From the NCBI RefSeq assembly GCF_000524195.1, contig NW_020170385.1, positions 947,898 to 1,011,897 of the forward strand: a DNA stretch of 64,000 nt. The letters run 5' to 3'. Source of the stretch: Echinococcus granulosus. Its lineage: Eukaryota > Platyhelminthes > Cestoda > Cyclophyllidea > Taeniidae. Shown here piece by piece: positions 53,801-64,000 of this stretch. The notes beneath the pieces were generated by a model that saw nothing but the letters and a program-made list of their open reading frames with translations, was not told where the DNA came from and did not search any database. The position numbers and the translations under genes are program-made. Position 1 is the stretch's first letter, and the number at the start of each line of letters is the position of its first letter.

Positions 53801-56800
53801 TGCACTAATGTGACTAAGGCTGTACTTGACTTGAAAAGCTTACATTTATTCTAGTTATTTTGTACATTGTTTCGCTCTTACTTCCTTTTTTTGTGGAAAT
53901 CTTTCTTGAATCTTTGAGTGCTTTAGACCCTAGGCTTGCTCCGCTACTGTGGTTCAGCGTGATTGAAATCTATTTTATGCATTATATTTTCGCTCACATC
54001 CATAGGGTGACGCCCACTTGACGGCACCACGTGTTTTAATAGCTACTTTCATGTGTTTGAGCCGTGACATCAAGGATTTCTTTTCTATACGGTCTGTTCT
54101 GTCTTGTTTTATATGGAAATTTCAAATGCATTGGGTGCCTTATATTTATACAATTATTGTGACAAAATATGAGCACTAAATTGAACTACGCGTCAATTGC
54201 AGCGGTCGTGATTAGTGTCTTGAAACTCTAGTTAAATATTCTTTTATGTGAAAGCGATGCACACATTTTAACCCTTAATTTTACACCTGCAAGAGATTAT
54301 TTTAAGTGGGGTTGGTGAATGAATGCGCCTTTTCGGAAGTCCTGCCTAACAATCCTTCTGTTGCGTTCATTACTTTCGATGAGTTGGAACGCCTCGAAAT
54401 ATCTAATTTACTGAATGTACACATCTTTAATATTGCGGAAAATTGCCATTCTTGGAAAAACTGCGCCACTCCTGTTGTATTTGAGATGACAAAGCTTGCA
54501 TCTGCAGCATGAGGTCTCGTGGATGTTTTGTTAAGTGCTGAATGCCCTCTCCACTTTGAGGCGCCCCGAGATTTCGCTCTTTTTCGTGTGGCGCCAACAT
54601 GCCTATTCGGGAAAATTGCAATGCGTCTTACCACTTTTCTTGCTCTCCAAGTGTGTAGTGGATGGGTGTGTGTGAGCATTGCGCAAGGCCTCTTTCTATT
54701 GGTGGGGTGCGTGTGTGCGGGCGTTGTGTGCGTTCAGTCAGCCTTTGAAAGCCATACACGTATAAACACGTGCACTCTTGCATAACACACCAGAGGTTGT
54801 GCGCACACACACATACGCGCATTTATTCTCACTTCACCTGGTAGCTCTCTTTTGAATGCGTGTTGAGACCACATCCTCCCATTTGCAATTGAATTCCACG
54901 CAACCGATGCCACTGAGACGTGTCGGTAGAAGGGTAAGCCGCGCTGGTCTCCCTCCCCTTGCCAAAGTTCACATTACTTTTTACTATCTCCATTGTCAAA
55001 AATCTTTCCTATCGTCAGGATCCCTTTTGTACTCATTACATTTTTTTCTAGAAACGCTGTAGCATTTAATCACTTTTAGGTCACCACAAGCCTTGGCAGA
55101 CAGTATTAACCTTAATTGGCGTTTAGACGCCCCTTTTCTTTTTAACTTAATAGATTTGATCTTTCTTGTGAATGACAATTATTACAGCTTCATTGTGTAT
55201 TGACATCGCAATTCGTATTTCAGACATCCATTCAATGTAAAGAAATTTCATCTTTTTTAAGTACGTTTTTAAGGAAACTTCTCATTTTCACCCAGGTTTT
55301 TCCTAGCTTCTATTAATTTAACGTGGTGATACTTGCTGTTGCGAGTTCAAGCACTCATTTTCAATTGAATGTGTACTTGTATACATCCATCATGCTTCCT
55401 TATTGACCTGCGGTTTCACTAAAAATCTCTTATTCAGCCTGATTTTCATTAATAACTCCACTTCCTTGAAGATAATCCAGCGCCTAGTTTGTCTTTTTCG
55501 TAATTGATATGATTACTATTAACTTTGGAATTAATGCAGTGAAAAATAGTCCCTTCATTACTTACATAGGTATAATTTCTCCTTCCCAAGCTACTTCGGC
55601 TTTCTATCTTTGAATACGTACGGTTCGACACGGATGAAATAGCTTCAATTTCATCGCTAGATCGGGATTAACGTGGGAGTAGTGCCTGATGCATCGATTA
55701 ACTTGCCAGTTTATTATTCGCCATCCAGAACTAGTATGTGGGTATTGTTAAAAATGGCTTTGAGTTCTAGTGCTAAAAATGCCATGATAGTGTGCACATC
55801 ACAGGATGCTTATTTCCAGACAATGTTTCATAGAAGCAGTAGTAATTGCAAAAAAAATGACATTCAACTGTTTAGTCCTCGGATTTACACTCGCATATTT
55901 TTGCTTAGTTCAAAGGGTTTTGTAGATTTATCCTTCAAACATCGCCGTGGGAGGTGGCATTGACTTTCATTTTGGGTGAACACTAGAGCGGGGAATATGC
56001 CTTGAAGTGCTCATTATTGTCTATCCGAGTGTCCTCGTTGATTTGCAGTTGAGTTGGTGCGTTTTTCGGCAGCGTCGTGATCATCTCAAGACAGAGCGGA
56101 GTGCCAACGACTCGGGTCAGATGAAGGGCTGCGCAAAGGTCAACAGCGTCTGCTACGATTTACCAAACAAGTCCACCCCTCCGAGCCTCGAAGATGTCGA
56201 TGGACGAGGTGAGGGACCGGTGATGGGGCAGCGCCAGGTGGCGAGGGAGGTGTTGGACTCCTCCTGCTGCTGCTGCTGCTGCTACTGTTGCTGCACCTAC
56301 ACCCCCGCTGGCGAGCCTATAATTACTTCCGCTAACTCCCTCCCATCTATCGGGGAGAGCTGCTTGAAAGCCATTCAAGTTCCCTCTGACCTCATAGTTT
56401 CCACCGAGGAGGCGCCAAAACCGTCGGAGTACTGTGAGAGACTCCACCTCACCCTTGCCAGCGCCTCTCTTCCCGCCTCTCCGGTCATTCCACCGATCGA
56501 GACACATCCTTTCCAAGTGCAGCCACCTCCGATTCTGGCCAGGAGGGTGATTGAGTTGGGTCAACAGAGGGCCAATCTTATGGAGTCCTTTTGTTCTGCA
56601 GGAGACATCCAACAGGCCAATAGGGAGAAGGAGTCTTCTGTTGCCGTATGTTACAATGACGAGCCTCCCAAAGCAAAAAATCGAAGCTTACTTGAGCTGT
56701 GAGTTGTTACAACCAGTTATTTGATATTCCTGATCTTAATCATGGCCTACATACTCATTGTGAATACAATATTCTATAAAATTATCTGAATTTATATTCT

Positions 56801-59800
56801 TCAACGTTCGTGAGATTTAGATTGCCGCCCCCGCATAGCATTCATAGTGACTACTTTTTAATTTGCGTTCTTTCATTGGTTGTTTTTGGCGCATCGTATT
56901 TTGAAGAAGATGGTTGGGTCTTATTTGTGGCCAGTTCTGCCTCTATGAATACGCGGCAATTTAGATTTTTACCTTGGCCACAACTCGAAAAATTTTATTG
57001 GAAAGCGGTTGCACTTCACTTGAATTCATCCCTCTATTTAGGAAAAATATTCTTCTGTAAGTTGTATTAATTCTTTGAGTAAAAATTTGTCAAATCTAAG
57101 CTATTTACATTGCCACCCGTTTTCATCAATTAAATCGTCTCAGATAAATGCAAAAGATGCACCTAGCGGTTTTTGATGCAAGTTACCGACGTTAATTTGT
57201 TCTCGTTACAGCCACGCAAAAGAGTCCTCACTACTCACGTAATTTATTTTTTAAATATTTTGCCGAAATAATTTACGGAAGTCTATTTTTAACAACCTAA
57301 CTGCCCCTACTACGCTTTTCCTCTCCTGTTTTGTCGACGAGACCCTTTTTTGTTTGCTACCTCTTGCTTTGATATATTGGTATGATGACTGCCATAGAGG
57401 AGGTTTGACGCCCCAGTCCAGCCATCTCAATCTAATAAGAGGCAACTACTTGACCGCTTTCAATTAACAAGTCAAGAGGCGTATTGCAACAATACAGCGC
57501 TTATGTTTGCCTTTCTTGCCTCATTCGTTAACACCGCATCTCTTATCTGGTCAGTCAGTCAATTATTTGGACGATCTTTGGCGTTTTCGTGCATATGGAG
57601 ACACTCGAACCTGTTGTAATACAGCATCTTCTAACGGCTTGAGAAGTTGTATCAGCACGTGCGTGTTAAAATTTGGGTTGACATTTTAACCCATTGAAGT
57701 GCATGACTTCACTTGAATTTGAATTCCTCTCTACATTCGCAGTTAGCTTGTTGTTATTTTTTATCAACTAAGTAATGCTTGGTTGTCGTTTCCTTAACCT
57801 AGTAAAATAATTGTGCCGCATTTTTAGAGGCTTTGAATTTCATTGGAAGTCTTAATTATGTCTGGATCTCGAGCTATATTGTTATTATTCACAATAGCGT
57901 CAAAGGATTTCACTAGGGTTTTTTTCCATCGGTATTTGCTTAAAGCTCATGGATACCGATTTTGTCCTCTGAAACGACTATACTATGACATTGCAGGTTT
58001 TTTGAGTTCGCAATGTGAAATACTTAAAAAGCTAAAGTTGTTGTGCATTCGTTTTGCCGCAATTGTTAATACTAATAGCCAATGAATGGTGATAAGAGGC
58101 AGTGAAGTGGGGTTGAGTTACACTTATGCCCTTCCATCTAGACGACGGGGCCCACGTGCGGCACTTGTGCTCAATTTGCACAATGGAGCCTCAAGTAATT
58201 CCTCGCCACTGCGCAAAGTGCTTTTGGGCGAAATGAATGCTGCGAGCGAGGAGGACAACCGGCTGCTGTTTGCGGAGCACCCTCCGACCAGCTACTCTAC
58301 CTTTGGGCATGAATCGTCGCTGTGCTTGGCGAGCGATGAGACATTGACTGTCCAACCACCGACAGCGCTCGCCGTCGCTGCTACTGTAGCTGCCAATCTG
58401 TCACCGCGCCCCAAGACTGGCGAAGAGCCTAGCCGTATCGCCGATCGTGTTACCCTGCGCACTGCCTCCCTGCTCCTCACTCCAGAGGCTCTCGAAGCCA
58501 AACTTGGTCAAGGAGGCGAGGACAGCCTCTATAAGGAGTTTTGGGATATCCCCATGAACTTCGCCAACAAAGCCGACTGTCCTTGGGTAGGAGTGGGTCA
58601 AAAAAATCGCTACCACGAGGTTTTACCTCGTAAGTTCTTCGCGTTTCTGCCATCTCTCACACTCTCGGAAATCTGACAGTTGGACTACATAAAATCATCA
58701 TCATACTTCATTGACCAATATTCTTATTTTAAATTTGAACTTTGTAACGCATTTCCGTCTCCCATTTGTAGATAATAATACGAGGGTTGTTCTTCCTGCT
58801 ATCAATAATGATGACATGACCAGTTACATCAACGCTAACTACATTCACGTATGTTACTTCTCTTTAAAGTTGATAATTTTTAAATATTACCTCAATTAAA
58901 TTTATTTTGTCTGTTAACGGCTTAATTGAAATACCCATTATCTTAAACAGGCTTTACAAATCACAAAAAGCCATTGGAAAATCGCCTCGTTTACCTCCAA
59001 GCAGACTCTCCCAACACTCTCTTTTTCTTTATCCTCGAGCATTGGCCTAAAGTTATGCGTATGAAATGCTAACCCAAAACAAATCTTTTTTTTTACTTCT
59101 GAGGTCAAAATTATTGATGGCATGGCCCAAAATTTACTGATTAGTGGACCATATGTAGCGCTCTGAGTCTTCCCTGAAGTTGTAAAGAGTTGCAGTAGTG
59201 TAGCAGAGAATGGGTTGCTAACAATCGGAAAGGTCAAGGGGCTGCTAGCACTTTCCGGTGGCCATACCGCTGAGCAGGAGTACGATCTGCGAAGATTTAA
59301 GTACACGTGTAATCAAACACATAGTTAAACAAACTATCAAAGCATTGCACAAACATAATTTAACTAATGTGGTGCATTAATCTTTCTGTTAAGTGTTTTC
59401 GAGCTCTCAAAGTCCTTCAAACTAGTCATCATTAAGACCGATGATTAAATGTCAATGTTAAATACCCATGAATTTCAGTGCCATGTAAGGAAGTGTGTGC
59501 GTGTCCGTGGTAAAATCAGATTGCACAAAGTAGGGCTGCCGAATCCGCGTCTTTTTGTAGGGCTATCAGGGTCGACCGCGAGCCTTCATCGCAACACAGG
59601 GTCCGATGTCGCACACGATCAACGACTTTTGGCGTATGGTTTGGCATACACGTGCGCCTGCTGTCGTGATGCTGACGAAAATATGTGAACAAGATAAGGT
59701 GAGCCTTGGCAGCCTACTTAGACTTTTCCTTTGCGGACCTAGCATGGTTTGGTCGGGTGGCATTAGTCCTTACGCTACCTTGAATTAGGGCTACTGTGCT

Positions 59801-62566
59801 TGGTGTGGGTAATTATTGTATAGAGGGGAGTGTATCTCCGATTGAAATTGTCGCTGTTTTTACAATACTGTTTCAAAGCATGCATGCTTAAACTCTATCG
59901 ACCCATTGAGGGGTTCAAAGTTTTTTCCAAAAACCAGTAGTAACTTGTGCCTATGTCCACATCATTGAACTCATCAGCCACCCCATAACTGTCTCGGCTG
60001 CGGATGTTGATTCAACCATCCTAAATACAATTAAATGTTTGCCTACCAACTCTAGTGCTTCTGCATCTTGTCAGCCACCTGAAATTGTTGAGGATGGAGG
60101 ACTGTTAGATATTTTCCAATGGAAGATCTTTCAAAAAACTTGTCGGTGATGCTTTGATTCACCCCCATCCTCTGTCATCTGTGAAAAGTGCATATTTTGT
60201 ACCCGTTTATTTAATAGAAGCATTACCTGTCAAACAAATGGGAAAATAAGTTTGTAAAATACACTGACAGAATTTTATTTCACATTAATTTATTTTGATT
60301 GGCATTTAGCACGCCACGTTTCATTATCTGCTCGATATCTTATTGATGTCACTGCCGGATAACCGACCTAGTAAATGGGTCTTACAAATGGGGTTGAAAG
60401 TCTGCTCTGTAAGAGGCAGAAATTGTGTTCAGTAGTTTACTCATGAATAGAAAAGGCGTAGTTTCATCCACAGATAACCGAGTGCGTGGCCAAGACGATT
60501 GAATCAATTCACTTTTTTCTCATAACGCCCCGTGAGCACAAAGACGAGCATAAATGGAGTTGTATCTGATATTTTGAAGAGTTCGGTGGATCTCCAATTG
60601 GCTGAATTACTAATGTTGAAGTGTTGTTGGAAAAATGCCAAAAATAACGTGGCACATGTTCACGTTGAAGTGGAAAAAACCATGCGGGAAGAAACCTAAT
60701 CGTTCGTGTGCTGTTTATCGCAAACTCTAACAACAATCATACCTTATTTGCAGGCCTGGCCCAAAGGACGATTATTGTGTCAAATCGGTTGAGCCTTTAC
60801 TTTGGACAATCTGTTCATATAAACAGATAATCAAATAATCATCTCCGGTTGAATTGCTCCGTGTGCATGTACCATCACACAGCATTTTAAAATAATTGAC
60901 AAAACACTTATAAGAATTTTCTGCCTTCATAAGGGCGTTTGTTAATGCCATTTTGAGCGTAAAGGGATGTAAAAGTAGAATTTCGCATGTGCTTTAAACC
61001 AATTAGAGATAATGGATTTTTTCATTCTGATTTTGAGGCTATCTTTGGCTTCAAAAAACGAATGACTCGCAATGTGATGCAGATTTACCTAGGATAAAGG
61101 AGCTCTCGGATTTTTACCACATTGGTCGAAGTCACCGAGGTATGACTGTTTTTCCTCTCAGCGAAGTAAATGTGAGCTCTACCTGCCGACATTGAAGCAC
61201 GAGTCGATTGATCGTGCGATCAACACACCGGTGCGAGCGGACACGGTGCCAGCGGCGGTGTTAGCAACGGCGGGAAAGTCCGCTGAGGACGATGAGACCG
61301 CGGCTCGGACGGGTTGCGGTTTGCTGCAGTCGGCCGCCTCTCTACCCACTCCTACTCTCGCTTGCTGGGGTGAGGAGTTCTCACGTACCTGCTCCCCCGT
61401 CGGAGCCCAACGAACCTTTGGTAACATTCACGTGCGCGTCATCGCTGTCACTCAGAAGGAAAGCTACACTGAACGCAAACTCATTCTCAGTGTAGGTGTT
61501 CCCATCCGTTAACATCCTTCTCTATTTCGACTTGCAGTTTCTTTGACGACATTACCAGTATTCATGCACGTGTGACTTCTAGTCTCCCATGTCTATTCCA
61601 GTGAAATCAAGTACGTCTTGGTGGTTTAGAAAATATCATAAAAGGAGTTGAAAGGTGAGGTGTAGACAAAGACTGCGATCCAATTCATTGTCACGGTTAA
61701 CTAATAATGGTAATTTATGGTCCTGTTTAGCTTTGTTGTTAATAAAAATTCCTTAATCATCCAAGTTATCGTCATATTATGTATTTACTTCACTGTATTG
61801 TTTAAACGTCCGCACTAGTAAAACCTATCCTTTAATCATCACTCAGTTGGATGGTGAAGAGCGTCAAGTCACTCACTTTTGGTACATTGGATGGTCTGAC
61901 CACTCTTCGCCGGAAGCGACTCTTGAGTCTGCGCGCAGTCTTCTCGATCTAGTTCACGAAACGGAGGCCTGCCGCAACCACAATGGCGGTTCTTCACTGC
62001 CTTCCACACCGGCGCTGACGCTAGTGCCCAATTCCACTGCCGTTCTGCCACCTGCATCGACGAGGTTGCTCTCACGACAGGCCGCAGAGGAGTGGTCTGA
62101 TGCCGACTTCGATCTGCATTTCCCGGCCGATTTGTCGCACGAGGAGAGCTCTCCCGTTACCGCGTTAAACTTTTTCTTCTTGAGCGAGTCCGAAGCCTCT
62201 GCGCCCAACCCTCTTGGCCCCAGCTCTCGCGCTTGCCGTGCCTCCGATCCTGCACCTATGGCCGCCATAGGTACCGCCGCTGTGGGTCCCGTGGTGGTGC
62301 ACTGCAGTGCTGGTGTAGGTCGCACTGGCTGTTTCATTGCTCTCTGCATCGGCTGTGAGCAGCTACGGAAAGAGGACAAGGTGGACGTACTAGGTATCGT
62401 CTCTCGTCTCCGTCTCGATCGTGGTGGCATGGTGGAGAATTCCGAGCAGTATACCTTCCTCCACGCTGCCCTCTGCATGTACAACGCCATTAGGAGCGGT
62501 CGTGAGCTTCCTATCCTGCCGGCAATCACAAATCTGCGCAACCAATTCACTGGACCCCTTAGGTAG
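44878..62566 (+). CDS. Receptor-type protein tyrosine phosphatase, PTPRR/STEP (KIM-PTP) family
   Basis: Exons: 44878-45062, 52860-52964, 56049-56698, 58103-58629, 58772-58848, 59561-59698, 61162-61491, 61847-62566 (stop TAG). All phases agree (0, 0, 2, 1, 0, 0, 0). Counting from the first ATG at 44,886 gives about 907 residues; earlier 5' exons with a signal peptide are probably missing. Order: short ectodomain, transmembrane helix (residues 39-70) split by an intron, RRRGK stop-transfer, poly-Ala and poly-Cys tracts, MAP-kinase interaction motif at about 324, then one PTP domain. The domain shows WDIPMNF, KNRY, SYINANYI, FIATQGPM, DFWRMVW and HCSAGVGRTGCF (nucleophile C821). Family members bind and inactivate ERK/p38. 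Departures: WSD replaces WPD (D686), Glu865 replaces the first Q-loop Gln, KCELYLP replaces KCxxYWP, and two insertions lie in the domain. Confidence 0.88.
45063..52859 (+). other. 7.8-kb intron splitting the phosphatase transmembrane helix
   Basis: Strongly T-rich on the sense strand, with no supportable exon. A GC-rich patch at about 50,380-50,600 stands out (listed separately). The intron falls between the codons for ILIT and VMLLVAIVV. Confidence 0.6.
50380..50600. promoter_or_regulatory. GC-rich patch, possible internal promoter
   Basis: A sharp rise in G/C and CpG inside a T-rich intron, including a GGGGCGGGG block near 50,445 that resembles a GC box. Vertebrate PTPRR is known to use several promoters to make receptor and cytosolic isoforms. 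A downstream promoter here would make forms lacking the ectodomain exon. This is inference only. Confidence 0.25.
52860..52964 (+). CDS. Phosphatase exon: end of transmembrane helix and poly-Ala tract
   Basis: Phase-0 exon of 35 codons: VMLLVAIVVAYWRRRGKL, then eight alanines encoded mostly by GCG/GCC (the DNA contains GCGGCCGC). The basic RRRGK cluster marks the cytoplasmic side. The donor (CCG|gtctct) is weak, but it is the one in phase with the next exon at 56,049. Confidence 0.7.
53034..53175 (-). other. Possible antisense exon in a phosphatase intron
   Basis: On the minus strand, a 142-nt open segment (reading SKCAPSWFDVLSGRDSEVF and onward) is framed by a good acceptor (ttttcgcag) and donor (CAG|gtgaac). 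It is much less AT-rich than the intron around it. No partner exon or family was recognised, and a + strand frame is also open, so its status is uncertain. Confidence 0.2.
56049..56698 (+). CDS. Phosphatase exon: long juxtamembrane region with poly-Cys tract
   Basis: A 650-nt exon of low-complexity, Pro/Ser-rich cytoplasmic sequence between the membrane helix and the kinase interaction motif. Codons at 56,265-56,294 give six Cys, one Tyr and three Cys (TGC-repeat DNA). An alternative acceptor at 56,072 (CAG|CGT CGT) is also in phase. It ends at CT|gtgagt, phase 2. Confidence 0.75.
56265..56294 (+). repeat. TGC trinucleotide repeat encoding poly-cysteine
   Basis: Six TGC codons, TAC, TGT and two TGC, in frame inside the phosphatase juxtamembrane region (residues about 167-176). 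It is both a microsatellite and a coding Cys cluster on the cytoplasmic side of the membrane helix. Confidence 0.85.
58140..58181 (+). other. Kinase interaction motif (KIM) coding segment
   Basis: Encodes RRRGPRAALVLNLH. It fits the MAP-kinase docking motif of PTPRR, STEP and HePTP (two Arg, spacer, then Leu-x-Leu). Known members carry Ser after RRG/RRQ, the PKA site that releases ERK; here the residue is Pro. Confidence 0.75.
59699..61161 (+). other. Phosphatase intron with unexplained open frame
   Basis: A 1.46-kb intron between the exons coding LTKICEQDK and RSKCELYLP, which join directly in relatives. It contains an ATG-less open frame at 59,910-60,149 of protein-like composition that I cannot assign. 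Confidence 0.5.
61847..62566 (+). CDS. Last phosphatase exon: WSD loop, insertion, P-loop and Q-loop
   Basis: Starts in phase 0 after CACTCAG and ends with TAG. WYIGWSDHSSP (W at 61,892) is the general-acid loop with Ser for Pro. A low-complexity insertion of about 105 residues follows. Then come VVVHCSAGVGRTGCF (Cys codon 62,303) and DRGGMVENSEQYTF, where Glu (62,435) stands at the conserved Gln. The second Q-loop Gln (62,447) is kept. Confidence 0.9.
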   Translation: MDGEERQVTHFWYIGWSDHSSPEATLESARSLLDLVHETEACRNHNGGSSLPSTPALTLVPNSTAVLPPASTRLLSRQAAEEWSDADFDLHFPADLSHEESSPVTALNFFFLSESEASAPNPLGPSSRACRASDPAPMAAIGTAAVGPVVVHCSAGVGRTGCFIALCIGCEQLRKEDKVDVLGIVSRLRLDRGGMVENSEQYTFLHAALCMYNAIRSGRELPILPAITNLRNQFTGPLR

Positions 62567-63624
62567 CATCCATCGCCCTCCCTCTGCCTGCACTCCCTTT
62601 TCTACATGACTGTAAATATGGAGTGCACTTTCTTTGCATTTTACGCGGTGATGTGAATATGGGCACAACTTCAGCGTTTTGTCTGTTTTGCACCTATTCG
62701 TCTGACCACCGATGGTTCCTTCCGGCTTTATTTTTGAAAATGGACTTGGGCGTAGCCTGGCCCTTTTCTATAACACAAGGATCCTTTCCTCCTATCCCCT
62801 CTCCCTTCCTTTTTCAAACGATCTTTCTAAGATTGATCGATGTAAGTGCTAGTTGATTGTGATCAGTATTTTTTGGTAGACTGCGTGAGTATATGCTTAT
62901 GTCTATAGGATGGATCTTGTGTATTATAAACTGTGACTAGGCTCATCTTTTTGTAACTGGCAGGGTTAGTGGGCGGCCATTCGAGAGAATTTTTATCGTA
63001 TGGATTTCCATGAAACACCATTGCTTTACTACCGTGCCTACCTGATTTGTACGTTTATACACGCCAATCTACTTTGATAATTTTATTTTGTGCAAATACA
63101 AAGCCTGCTCTCTGCCAGCCTCTTTAAACACGAGCAAATATTTCAGTCCATGGTAATACAGTCAAACCAATTAATCGTTTGAAGTACGAGGTTGTTCCCA
63201 GGTGTTTTCTGCAGCAAAAATTAGATAATAGCTTTAAGACGGTTAGCCTCAATTTTGCAGCAATTGCTTTTTTAGGGATTTCTTGAGACAAACTTAGGAT
63301 TTCTTCATAAGACATACCTTCACAATACAATTTTGTATTGGGTCGTTATTCCCACTAATTACTTTACTTTCCAATTCCTTTGATAATGGTCAATATTTGG
63401 GTACCATTGGTGAATACTCGTGGCTCGATGAAGAATTTCGTTGCTTAATGTTAGCAGAAGCGAATCAAGTTATTTAATTTAAAGAATTGCGTCAGCATCT
63501 TCTGTCGTTTACAACTGCCCATCGAGAATGCGTACGCACACTCCGTTGCACAGCCTGTGCACGTTATTTAAATCCAAAAGTAGATGATTGATTGGACAGC
63601 GCTTTCCTTCGAGCGGGCGGGATC
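62567..63624. other. 3' UTR of the phosphatase / intergenic
   Basis: No coding exon seen. It holds the 3' flank of the phosphatase and the 5' flank of the Bcl-2 family gene. No clear polyadenylation signal or promoter element could be fixed. Confidence 0.5.
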
Positions 63625-64000
63625 ATGCCAGTTACACGTCACTTTATCGAGGGATCTCTGGAGTCTGACTCTAACGTTTACAATGTGACCTGTTCTCTTG
63701 ACGATCTACCTTCCAAAGAAGTAATTGACCGAATAATTGTCGATTATGTTCTCTATCTCATTGGTAAACGTGGATCTTATGGCCTTCAGTTATTTCCGGG
63801 CAAAGAGGGCCGTACAGAGCGGCACGGGACGACCCGGTACATCATGCGATGCCTGGTGGAACGAGCAACCGAATTTGAGAAGGCTTTCCTACCTCGATTT
63901 GAGAATCGGCAAGCGCTGCTGTTGAAGAGGCCTGAAAATGCGGAGTTGGATTTTAAGCAGACGCTGGAGGCCATTTGGAGCGATGGACTAGTGAATTGGG
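63625..64000 (+). CDS. Bcl-2 family apoptosis regulator (5' part, cut by window end)
   Basis: The frame from ATG 63,625 is open to the window end (125 codons). An in-frame TGA lies at 63,589-63,591, so this ATG or an acceptor near 63,599 sets the start. Order of motifs: a BH4-like segment (IIVDYVLYLIGKRG), a BH3-like segment LVERATEFEKAF (from 63,853), and the start of BH1, WSDGLVNWG, at the very end, matching the family's DGVNWGR. Known role: control of mitochondrial outer-membrane permeability. The BH3 keeps Leu and the acidic/hydrophobic positions but has Ala-Thr where Gly-Asp is usual. BH2 and the tail anchor lie beyond the window, so pro- or anti-apoptotic type cannot be decided; the BH4-like segment leans to a Bcl-2-like multidomain protein. 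Confidence 0.82.
   Translation, partial: MPVTRHFIEGSLESDSNVYNVTCSLDDLPSKEVIDRIIVDYVLYLIGKRGSYGLQLFPGKEGRTERHGTTRYIMRCLVERATEFEKAFLPRFENRQALLLKRPENAELDFKQTLEAIWSDGLVNW

Noticed and set aside
54302..54822. ORFs on both strands around a GT/CA-rich segment
   Set aside because: Simple-sequence and GC-rich stretch with frames open by chance; no phase-compatible splice sites for the phosphatase.

Overview
This looks like nuclear DNA of a parasitic flatworm, most likely a tapeworm. The genes are multi-exon animal genes (synaptophysin, a PTPRR-type receptor phosphatase, a DHHC palmitoyltransferase, a Bcl-2 family protein, a secreted cystine-rich factor). Several introns are only 31-42 nt long and sit beside introns of 0.4-8 kb, a bimodal pattern known from cestodes and other flatworms. 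There is no operon structure, bacterial signal or obvious transposon. Genus cannot be set from the sequence alone. All exon limits below come from reading frames, GT/AG sites, phase agreement and family knowledge; no alignment was run.

Layout: (1) 1 to about 10.6 kb: no gene I can support, with GC-richer patches at 1.74-2.35 and 8.68-9.0 kb. (2) 11,085-22,193 (+), possibly to 22,949: a six- or seven-exon gene for a secreted or membrane-tethered Cys-rich protein with features of the PDGF/VEGF family. (3) 27,015/29,841-31,010 (+): a four-pass synaptophysin. (4) 41,515-34,319 (-): a ten-exon DHHC palmitoyltransferase of the ZDHHC5/8 type. (5) 44,878-62,566 (+): a receptor tyrosine phosphatase orthologous to PTPRR/STEP, with a transmembrane helix, MAP-kinase interaction motif and one PTP domain. 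(6) 63,625 to the window end (+): the 5' part of a Bcl-2 family gene, cut at the BH1 motif.

Genes 4 and 5 are divergent, and strand composition flips between them: A-rich on + over the DHHC gene, T-rich on + over the phosphatase introns. No pathway joins all genes. Synaptophysin and PTPRR-type phosphatases are neuronal in other animals, and a palmitoyltransferase lies next to a phosphatase with a poly-cysteine tract near its membrane helix. The most notable points are non-canonical catalytic residues (WSD for WPD, Glu for the Q-loop Gln) and two large insertions in the phosphatase domain, and the possible flatworm PDGF/VEGF-like ligand.
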